Source: Plasmodium brasilianum (taxonomy: Eukaryota > Apicomplexa > Aconoidasida > Haemosporida > Plasmodiidae). Taken from it: DNA of 64,000 bases. The notes beneath the pieces are model-generated. The model searched no databases. It was given only the letters and a program-made list of their open reading frames with translations, and was not told where the DNA came from. The number at the start of each line of letters is the position of its first letter. Positions within the stretch are counted from its first letter, which is position 1. The position numbers and the translations under genes were made by a program. Below, piece by piece: positions 1 through 7,934 of the stretch. Where the stretch lies: assembly GCF_023973825.1 (NCBI RefSeq), contig NC_090124.1, positions 1,977,501 to 2,041,500 on the forward strand, in the 5' to 3' direction.

Positions 1-640
1 TTTAGCTGTCCATTCTTTGTTGAACTCCATTCTGCTTATTCCTCTGTCCTTCACCCTCTCAGCATGGTTTTCATAGTACTGCTCTTCCTCATAATGGTGT
101 TCTTTCCTGCCCCCCCCTGTTTGGTCTTCATGCTGTATATCACTACTGGAGAACTGATCGATATGCTCAACCTGGGCACTATCTTCTGCACTAACTTCTG
201 CACTCACTTCTCCACCGACTTGTTGATCAACCCTTTGACCAACTTCTCTCCTTTTAAAGTTTTGCAAGAGTGTGCTATTCTTAGTAGTTAATATGTGACA
301 TACATTATTCCAAAATATCTTATCTTCAAATTGTATCTTCGAAAATTTATTTAAGCACAATGCTATTTCGTGCGTATTGAAGAGAAAAATGTTCTTCAGA
401 AACTGCTTGCTCAGGTGGGTCACGTCAACTCTGCTTTTGCACTTGTTGAAGCTTTTCAAAAAGTAGTTGAACATTATTCCGTTTTTCCACTTTGCGGCGT
501 TTGCGGCGTTTGAGGCGTTTGCGTAGTTTGCGGTGTTTGCGGTGTTTGCGGTGTTTGCGGTGTTTGCGGCATTTTCCGCATTCTCGTCGTTTTTACGTTC
601 CTTTTTGCAACCTTTAAGGTGTTTACTGGGTATTTACTTT
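1..640 (-). CDS. Partial gene, conserved apicomplexan protein with RAP/FASTK-like helical region (N-terminal part)
   Basis: An open minus-strand frame without stops runs from about 640 down to position 1, where the window cuts it. It has no good in-frame ATG near its 5' end. After a short basic stretch it reads an Asn/Ala tract (ANT repeats, about 480-575) made by a GCGGTGTTT-type tandem, then a folded-looking part with motifs such as LSKQFLKNIFLF, EIALCLNKFSKIQ and DKIFWNNV, followed by an acidic Gln/Glu-rich stretch. The spaced Leu/Phe pattern with NKFSKI and the FW after it resembles the helical repeats of apicomplexan RAP/heptatricopeptide organellar RNA-binding proteins. That is an inference from pattern only. 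A first exon may start at the ATG at 710 and splice (donor GTAGCA, acceptor TTAAAG near 625) into this frame. The family call is weak; that it is coding is fairly sure. Confidence 0.6.
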
Positions 641-710
641 GTATTTACCTGATATATTTTCGCTATTTATTCAGCATTTCCTTGCTACCTGTTTTCCCTT
701 TTTTCATCAT

Positions 711-1428
711 TCCAATGTCGTTAGTATAGACTGTGCGAGCTCCTTTTTTTCTTCCCTTTTTATTCGTAATAGTACTGGTTCGTCAGTTTGTTCGTGTACT
801 ACGCATTACATATTACTACTGCTTATTATTTACAACTTGCTATTTTTTTTTTTTTTTTCTAGCCAAACAGTAACCATTTAGTACAAAGTTCTTGTGCGCA
901 CATTTCTCTCACACATAAATATATGTATATATGTATATATATCTATATATTTATTTATTTATATATGTGTATTTATATTTATATTTATATATGTGTATTT
1001 ATATTTATATATGTGTATTTATATTTATATTTATATATGTATAGCCTAGTCATAATTTCGCGAAAGAAATAAATTTGACTTCTCACATTTTTGATAAAAA
1101 TTTATTTTCACAAGGTTAGTATATATTTGAAGAGGTAATTTTGTTTTATTTATTTTTTTTTTTTTCCTTTTTTTTTTTTCCTCTTTTTTAATGTTTTGTC
1201 GAAGCATAATCGTTCAAAATGTATTATAGCGAATGTTTCTCTTTTCACTTAATAAAAAATTATGGAAAAGAGGAATAAGAGTATGTCCCTTTTTTTTCGA
1301 ATGATCCACTTTAAGACTGCCAAGGAATGGAAGCAGTTCATGAACCCCAAAATGTGAGAAGGAAAAAATAAGAAAAACGTAGTGGGAATACATATAATAA
1401 AAGGTGAAAGTGAAGGTGAAGAAACTAA
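711..1428. other. Intergenic region with TA-rich microsatellite
   Basis: This gap lies between the start side of the left-edge minus-strand gene and the plus-strand gene at 1809. It holds poly-T runs (about 841-858 and 1150-1180) and an imperfect tandem of a roughly 20-bp unit of the TATATGTGTATTTATATTTA type at about 955-1040. I see no coding exon or structured RNA in it. Confidence 0.6.
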
Positions 1429-1796
1429 ATGGAGAGAGCAACAAATGGAGAGAGCAGCAAATGGAGAGAGCAACAAATGGAGAGAGCAACAAATGGAGAG
1501 AGCAACAAATGGAGAGAACAGCAAATGGAAAGAGCAGCAAATGGAAAGAGCAACAAATGGAGAGAGCAACAAATGGAGAGAGCAACAAATGGAGAGAACA
1601 GCAAATGGAAAGAGCAGCAAATGGAAAGAGCAACAAATGGAGAGAGCAACAAATGGAGAGAGCAACAAATGGAGAGAACAGCAAATGGAAAGAGCAGCAA
1701 ATGGAAAGAGCAGCAAATGGAAAGAGTAGCAAATGGAAAGAGCAGCAAATGGAGAGAGCAGCAAATGGAAAGAGCAACAAATGGAGGGAGTAGCAA
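1429..1796. repeat. 16-bp minisatellite, about 23 copies, open in all frames
   Basis: The unit is ATGGAGAGAGCAACAA with variants (GGAAAG for GGAGAG, CAGC for CAAC). ATGG recurs every 16 bases from 1429 to 1781. Because 16 is not a multiple of three, every plus frame reads the same 16-residue cycle (MERATNGESNKWREQQ), and every minus frame reads a Leu/Phe/Ser/Cys cycle. No frame meets a stop inside the array. It sits directly before the small gene at 1809. A plus-frame stop at 1791-1793 separates it from that gene's frame, so I treat it as non-coding or 5' leader. Confidence 0.9.
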
Positions 1797-1808
1797 AAGG
1801 AGGGAAAA

Positions 1809-2505
1809 ATGGAAAAGCGTACGAACAGCATTCCACCTGTTCTTCCGAATAATAGCTCATATGTCCATGGAAAACATATATCCATTCATATAATTTTCCT
1901 CTCTTATTCACTTATACGTAGAGACGGAACAAGAATAAAGAAGATACGAAATGTCAGTGAAAACGATATGATTCATAAACACAAGAATTTGAAATATCCT
2001 TATTTTAAAATGAAAAAAATGGGCTCCTATAGTGAAATACGGAAAAATAATAATTTTCTTTTTAATCGTGATATTGAAATTGTATATGACCCCAGGTATA
2101 CCTCTGTTTTTGTAAAGTTAAAGGACATCATTTCGCTTAATCTTAAAGGTATACAACCTCCGGGAGAGACTCACCAAATATTGCAGAAAAGTCTTTCAAC
2201 ATATATAGCTATAATGGCAATTAAAATGGAAGTATAGTCGTCCTCCTTCATCTATTTTATTTGTTTCATTTTATTTGTTTTGTCTCATATGCTACATTTG
2301 TTTCATTTTATTTGTTTGTCTCATATGCTACATTTGTTTCATTTTATTTTGTTTATTTTTATTTTTTTTTTTTTTTTAGGACTAACTATAAGGGAAAAAT
2401 GCTCGGAGGGGTTGTCGTTTGAAATATATGACTGCTTACAAAATAAGATATTAATCATGAGGAAAAACGAAGGTTAAAGAAAAGGAAAAAATGATAAGAA
2501 ATCAT

Positions 2506-2539
<34 letters not shown>

Positions 2540-2910
2540 ATGATTCAAGTAAAATAGGAAAGTGAGATAGGAAAACGATATAGAGGCATTAAATGAAAAG
2601 AAAAAAGGGGAAAATATTTAATGCTTGAGAAGTATTTGCAAATTTGCCACTTTAGCAATAATCCGCCTTCCCGAAAAAAGTAGCGTCAAATGTGTAATTT
2701 AAGGGGAAATTTTGAAAGATTAAGGCGTTTTACATGCATAAGGACATATGTATGTATGTACATATAGATGTATATACAGTATGTATATGTCTACAAGTAC
2801 ACATGTACGCACATATGCACGCTTCATCCCTGTTTGCGTTTTTCTTTCCAGACATAGAAGCTGAGGAGATATTCAAGGAGATGCTCGACAAGTTGCTACA
2901 AAGCGGCTGA
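1809..2910 (+). CDS. Small three-exon protein of unknown function
   Basis: Proposed exons are 1809-2148, 2380-2472 and 2852-2910 (492 nt, 163 aa). The joins are in phase: AAAG|GTATAC to TTTTTAG|GACTAA, then CGAAG|GTTAAA to TTTCCAG|ACATAG, ending in TGA. The likely conserved core reads NRDIEIVYDPRYTSVFVKL, DIISLNLKGLTIREKCSEG, SFEIYDCLQNKILIM, then an acidic helix ending LDKLLQSG. I do not recognise the family. The start is uncertain: the ATG at 1809 is the first after an in-frame stop, but the ATG at 2010 (MKKMGSY) is a reasonable alternative, and an upstream exon spliced at 1920 (TACGTAG) cannot be excluded. The stop lies only 106 bp from the stop of the convergent gene at 3017. Confidence 0.6.
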
Positions 2911-3016
2911 GGAAGGAGACCCTCAATTTTTTCAAGCCATATTTATAGATACATGTATACGCACATATATATACACCCACACAAATACATGTATATATGT
3001 ACCCATGTGCGCTGGC

Positions 3017-6000
3017 TTACTTTGTGTGCTTCTTCGACTTTAACATTGCAACGACTCTTTTAACTTTCTTTTCCCTCTTCTCCATCTTCCTCTTTTTTAT
3101 TAGTTCTGCTTTTTTTTTCATTTCATCAATTTTTTTCAACGTCCTTCTTCTAAAGGATAACCAATTTTCTTCGCTCTTGGACATTTTTTTTTTTTTTTTT
3201 TTTTTATGGTAAGGCACAAATAGATGATGATTGTTCATCTTATCATCGTTTTTACTATTCATTGCATCTTTTTTCATGTTACTGATTTTATTTTTGTCAT
3301 CTTTATTTTTACTTTTTAAATAAAACAAATAATTATCTTCATTTTTAGTTAAGGCATAAAATAATTTTTTATGAACTAGCGATCTTTGAACATTTTCCGC
3401 AAAATGGTAAAACGTTATTATATTATTCTTGTCCATATCTTCTGATAAACTACCAAATATACTTCTTAATTCTAAAGTATTTTTTATTTCATTCATAAAT
3501 ATAAAGCAGGAATGTTCATACCTCCTTTCCTTTTCTATATAATGTTTTATATTTTTTAATATATTTAACATATTATCATACTCTACCTTTTCAATTTTAC
3601 ATTTCATCTTAATCAAATTTCTCTCCTCCTCCTCAGCACAAACAATCACTTTGCTCTTATTCTCATTCTTTAATATTAGTAGCAGTAATTTTATCTTTTC
3701 CATAAAATTCTTGTAATACACGTTTTCAAATATGTACCTATATTTTGCCTTCTCCTTGCATAGAAAAAACTGCTTCAGCCTTTCCTCTTCGCTGCTGCCT
3801 TTGTTGATCTTTTTTTTGTGAGCGGCCTCTTCATCTATCCAATCGTCTGTTTCGTAGTCTATCGTATCGTCTGCTTCATCATCTGCCTCATCATCTATAT
3901 CATCGTTCAACTCTTCATCAAAATCTTCCTCCCCTTCCTCATCCGCTACTCTCCCTTCCTCATCTGCTACTCTCCCTTCCTCATCTGCTACTCTCCCTTC
4001 CTCATCTACTACTATCCCTTCCTCATCTGCTACTCTTCCTTCATCATCTGTTACTATCCCTTCCTCATCTGCTACTATCCCTTCCTCATCTGCTACTCTT
4101 CCTTCCTCATTTGCTACTCTTCCTTCCTCATCTGCTACTATCCCTTCCTCATCTGCTACTCTTCCTTCATCATCTGCTACTCTTCCTTCCTCATCTACTA
4201 CTATCCCTTCCTCATCTGCTACTCTTCCTTCATCATCTGTTACTATCCCTTCCTCATCTGCTACTCTTCCTTCATCATCTGCTACTCTCCCTTCCTCATC
4301 TACTACTATCCCTTCCTCATCTGCTACTCTTCCTTCATCATCTGCTACTCTCCCTTCCTCATCTACTACTATCCCTTCCTCATCTGCTACTATCCCTTCC
4401 TCATCTGCTACTATCCCTTCCTCATCTGCTACTATCCCTTCCTCATCTGCTACTATCCCTTCCTCATCTGCTATTCCTGCTTCTTCTCTCATCCCTTGGT
4501 ATACCGTTCTGTCTATTTTTTCCAACTCTTCGTCTAAATTATCGCATATCTCCTGGCTTATCCCTTGGCCTAAATTTGCATCGGTCCATAAGCCTTTGGC
4601 TTGATCAGTAAGCTGAGGAGTGTATCTTACCTGCTGTACCCCATTAGAGGTATCCATAAAAGATCGCCTAAACTTTTCATCATTGGCTAACTTAAATTCA
4701 TTCTCTAAAACAGATGCATTAATTTCGAATGTAATTGAATCTTGTTTTTGTGTTATATCGAAATATTTCAAAACGTCGTCTTCTTCCTCTTTATCTGCTA
4801 CTACTGCTTCGTCTGCTACTACTGCTTCATCTGCTACCACCCCTTTGTCTGCTACCACTCCTTCGTCTGCTACTACTGCTGCCCTTTCATTTGAGCTGGA
4901 ACTACTATGTACCTTTGCTAACTCTTTACTCCTTTTATACGATATATATTTTTTTAACCCAGACAGAGATAACTCACTGAAGTCTACAACCTTACATTCA
5001 TGTTCTTCCTCCTTGTTTAGGGGATTCGCACTTAAAATTTGCCCTTCATCAGAATTGCTCATTTTAATATGACTACTGCTACAATTACGCTCATTGTCTA
5101 TTTCATACTGTTCGGAAGGTTCATTTGTTTTATATCGACGTCCTTCATTTACATCATCTAAGTAGACCTCCTGTGCGCCGCTGCTCTCTTCCTGTGTGTT
5201 CATTAATTTTATGTTTATATTAACATTATATATATCAAGTACTTCATTAATTTTTTTTATTAAACCATTGACAGTGTTTCTATCTATTGTTGTTTTGTTA
5301 TATCTCTTCTTTAATACCTCATGTATGCGTTGTTCTTCTATTTCATAAATGTCAATAGGTAGTAAGGCATTTGTTATAGTTTTATTTTTTTTATTTTTAT
5401 TTTTTTTATTAACATTAATATTATTCCTATTATCAAACACATTTTTTTTTAAAAGTTCTGTTATTATACTTTTCACATCGCTCTCATCGTATTTTACCAT
5501 TTTTCTAATTTTTCGTTCTGCTGAATGTTTCTTTAGCAATACTTTATAATCGTCTTCTAATTTCCTTAAATTATCGAAGTTTACTTGTCTGCTTACACTT
5601 CTTGTTATAATATTGCTACTTTCTACAGTCTTATCCACCTCATCTGCATTATTATTAAAAAAAATATGACTTGTTAATGTTTTTTTTTTCTTCTCTTTGA
5701 TATTAAATTCAGACTCTAAATTTTTCAAGTAATCTAAATCTAAAAGATTATCATGTAAACAGTTGAGAAAAATCTCTTTAATATCCTCTTCTTTATATTC
5801 TTTTAATTTTTTTAATGAACAAATAAAATTAGCGTCTTTATGTTTTGTTAGCCTAATTATATATATCATAAAAGCGGTGGTAAATTTTATATCATTTAAA
5901 GTATAATTTTTTATTTTTTCTCTTACTTTAAAATTTTTCAAATAGTTGTAAACTTCTTCTCTTTTTTTTCTTTTTCCAATACAGCAAAACAAGCCACTAA

Positions 6001-7399
6001 TCGAATCAACAAGTCGGAAAAAGTACATACAAAATGATTTGTATTTGTCGTCTTTGTTTATTACTCTGCGTATTTTTGCGTTATCCCTTTTTTCATTCAA
6101 CGTTTTGAGGAGGTTCTCTCCACTATCATCTGGGTCGCTCTCACTTCTGGGGCTCTCAATTTTTCCCCTTACCTTTTTGCCGCTTACATTTTGATCGATC
6201 GCGCTTTCTCTTCTATTGCTTCTTTGGTCCGAAATGTGTGCTTCTATATCTTCTGCATACAGATGGTTAGTGAACTTTTCTTTTATTTCTTTTATTTTTT
6301 CCTCATCATATAAATTGCGTGGGTAATTATCGGAAAAATCAATTTCACCTTTTTCACCTGAACAGTTCAGGAATTCTGGAAAATTATTTGAGTTATCCAT
6401 TTCGTCAAATTTTTCACCTTCTTGCAGTTCTTCGTCAGTTAGGTTTTCTTCATGGGGATAATTATAACTGTCTGTTTGATCAAAATAAGTGGAAGAACTT
6501 TCGTTCATATGACTATTATTATTGTTATCAAAATTTGAGTTATCCTTTGAATTATCACTTGAACTGTCATCATCTTTATCCGAAATACTAGTATCCATTA
6601 CATTCTGTACATACTCATAATTGGCATAGTTCGTAGCAGCATCGAAATTCGATTTTGATAAATTTTCTTCATACTGCAAATTACATGAACTGGTAAAGGT
6701 AAAGAAGCTGAGAATGTTTACAATTTCATTGACATATACTGAAACGTCTAAAATACTCTTGGAGTAATACTCAGAAATTTTAAAAATATAAGAAGAGGTG
6801 TTAATATCTAGGCATTCTTTTAACTCTCTTTTTATATACGACCTGACTGATTCATATTTTGTTGGATTGTATATATATTTTTCTTTCTTGATCATATTAA
6901 CTTTTTTAAATATATGATAAAAATATAAATAATTGTAGTCTTCTTCTTTTACTGCATTTAAAAACTTGCATCGCTTCTTATTTTCTTCTCTGTAATTATT
7001 ATTCCCTGCATCCGGTTCTTTTATGTGGTCATTTAAGTATGTACTTTTTGTTTCATTTTTATTAACATGTCGGCTGTTACTATTTCTGTCAATACTGCTG
7101 CTACTATTGCTGCTAATACTGCTGCTAATATTGCTGCTACTATTGCTGCTAATACTGCTGCTAATATTGCTGCTAATACTGCTGCTACTATTGCTGTCAA
7201 TACTGCTGCTAATACTGCTGTCAATACTGCTGCTAATATTGCTGCTAATATTGCTGCTAATAGTATGGCGATTTTTCCTCTTTAAATTTTTTTCAAGGAC
7301 GTTGTAATATGTGTATCCTAAGGTACTGTTTTTCTTAATAAGGTAACTTATACATGATCTTACAAGAGCGATGATAACAACGAGGAAACTTGGTTTCAT
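3017..7399 (-). CDS. Large secretory-leader protein with acidic VADEEG heptapeptide array, unknown function
   Basis: This is a single open frame of 1460 aa starting at an ATG. The first ~22 residues (MKPSFLVVIIALVRSCISYL) form a hydrophobic signal peptide or anchor. A basic stretch and an ISSN/IDSS serine tract follow (about residues 45-110, from the TGCTGCTAATATT tandem at 7075-7265), which would suit a bipartite apicoplast leader. The centre is acidic and Asn-rich with scattered helical blocks. Residues about 970-1155 are ~26 copies of V-A-D-E-E-G-I/R (variants VVDEEG, VTDDEG), a 21-bp tandem. The C-terminus has a helical block (SKVIVCAEEEERNL, HSCFIFMNEIKNTL, NIITFYHFAENVQ) and a very basic tail rich in KKRKMEKR-type runs. 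I do not recognise the family. The gene is divergent from DPH7 with only 397 bp between the starts. Confidence 0.85.
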   Translation of the reverse strand: MKPSFLVVIIALVRSCISYLIKKNSTLGYTYYNVLEKNLKRKNRHTISSNISSNISSSIDSSISSSIDSNSSSSISSNISSSISSNSSSNISSSISSNSSSSIDRNSNSRHVNKNETKSTYLNDHIKEPDAGNNNYREENKKRCKFLNAVKEEDYNYLYFYHIFKKVNMIKKEKYIYNPTKYESVRSYIKRELKECLDINTSSYIFKISEYYSKSILDVSVYVNEIVNILSFFTFTSSCNLQYEENLSKSNFDAATNYANYEYVQNVMDTSISDKDDDSSSDNSKDNSNFDNNNNSHMNESSSTYFDQTDSYNYPHEENLTDEELQEGEKFDEMDNSNNFPEFLNCSGEKGEIDFSDNYPRNLYDEEKIKEIKEKFTNHLYAEDIEAHISDQRSNRRESAIDQNVSGKKVRGKIESPRSESDPDDSGENLLKTLNEKRDNAKIRRVINKDDKYKSFCMYFFRLVDSISGLFCCIGKRKKREEVYNYLKNFKVREKIKNYTLNDIKFTTAFMIYIIRLTKHKDANFICSLKKLKEYKEEDIKEIFLNCLHDNLLDLDYLKNLESEFNIKEKKKKTLTSHIFFNNNADEVDKTVESSNIITRSVSRQVNFDNLRKLEDDYKVLLKKHSAERKIRKMVKYDESDVKSIITELLKKNVFDNRNNINVNKKNKNKKNKTITNALLPIDIYEIEEQRIHEVLKKRYNKTTIDRNTVNGLIKKINEVLDIYNVNINIKLMNTQEESSGAQEVYLDDVNEGRRYKTNEPSEQYEIDNERNCSSSHIKMSNSDEGQILSANPLNKEEEHECKVVDFSELSLSGLKKYISYKRSKELAKVHSSSSSNERAAVVADEGVVADKGVVADEAVVADEAVVADKEEEDDVLKYFDITQKQDSITFEINASVLENEFKLANDEKFRRSFMDTSNGVQQVRYTPQLTDQAKGLWTDANLGQGISQEICDNLDEELEKIDRTVYQGMREEAGIADEEGIVADEEGIVADEEGIVADEEGIVADEEGIVVDEEGRVADDEGRVADEEGIVVDEEGRVADDEGRVADEEGIVTDDEGRVADEEGIVVDEEGRVADDEGRVADEEGIVADEEGRVANEEGRVADEEGIVADEEGIVTDDEGRVADEEGIVVDEEGRVADEEGRVADEEGRVADEEGEEDFDEELNDDIDDEADDEADDTIDYETDDWIDEEAAHKKKINKGSSEEERLKQFFLCKEKAKYRYIFENVYYKNFMEKIKLLLLILKNENKSKVIVCAEEEERNLIKMKCKIEKVEYDNMLNILKNIKHYIEKERRYEHSCFIFMNEIKNTLELRSIFGSLSEDMDKNNIITFYHFAENVQRSLVHKKLFYALTKNEDNYLFYLKSKNKDDKNKISNMKKDAMNSKNDDKMNNHHLFVPYHKKKKKKKMSKSEENWLSFRRRTLKKIDEMKKKAELIKKRKMEKREKKVKRVVAMLKSKKHTK
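3941..4480 (-). repeat. Coding 21-bp tandem, acidic heptapeptide array
   Basis: On the plus strand the unit is CCTTCCTCATCTGCTACTATC with variants. On the coding strand it gives VADEEGI, VADEEGR, VVDEEGR, VADDEGR and VTDDEGR. All copies keep frame and the variants alternate in blocks, suggesting that groups of two or three heptads were duplicated together. The array lies inside the 1460-aa protein and adds about 180 highly acidic residues. Confidence 0.93.
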
Positions 7400-7796
7400 T
7401 AAAAGTAAAAGATTTTTCTATTCATATTTTTTCTTCTTCGATTAGGGCTACAAAAAGAAGCTTACCTGTTTTAAACGTGTAAAACATTTTTAGCTGCTCT
7501 TCGATACTGTGATATGTAAAAATGGGGGAAGCGAAAAATGGGGAAAGGAAAAGAATAGGGCTTAAAATAATGGAGCACTATAAATGGGGAACAGAAAAGG
7601 GCGGAAAAAGGGATATACGGAAAAGATATAAACATATGGCCAACATAAAATTAAGAAGAAGAATACTCAGCACAGGAACCGCTACTCAATGAGTGTGTCA
7701 TAATATGCATAATACAAATGAAAAAAAAATAAAAAGTATATCAGTGTAATAACTTTATCTCGTTTTAAAAAATTACCAAAGAAAAAAAAAAAAAAA
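7400..7796. promoter_or_regulatory. Short bidirectional intergenic region
   Basis: The starts of the 1460-aa gene (minus) and the DPH7 gene (plus) are at most about 400-520 bp apart, depending on the DPH7 start, so both 5' leaders and promoters must lie here. The sequence is A/G-rich with a poly-A run at about 7781-7796. I recognise no defined motif. Confidence 0.55.
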
Positions 7797-7934
7797 ATGA
7801 TAAAAATGAATAAAATGATAAAAATGAATAAAATGATAAAAATGAATAAAATGATAAAAATGAATAAAATGATAAAAATGAATAAAATGATAAAAATGAT
7901 AAAAATGATTAAAATGATAAAAATGATAAAAAGG
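7797..7934 (+). repeat. 18-bp ATG-containing tandem at the start of DPH7
   Basis: The unit ATGATAAAAATGAATAAA repeats five times, then collapses to a 9-bp ATGATAAAA form. In frame it reads MIKMNK and then MIK, giving about fifteen consecutive in-frame ATG codons before the conserved part (KYNVKYCCDDICVFP). Any of them could serve as the start; the last, at 7923, gives the most DPH7-like length. Confidence 0.85.

Noticed and set aside
1214..1911. Long minus-strand frames rich in Leu/Ser/Cys/Phe
   Set aside because: They are the reverse reading of the 16-bp minisatellite, open in all phases by periodicity; no supporting splice or start context.
3818..4611. Plus-strand hydrophobic frames of 166 and 239 residues
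   Set aside because: Antisense of the VADEEG heptad array in the 1460-aa gene; pure repeat reading.
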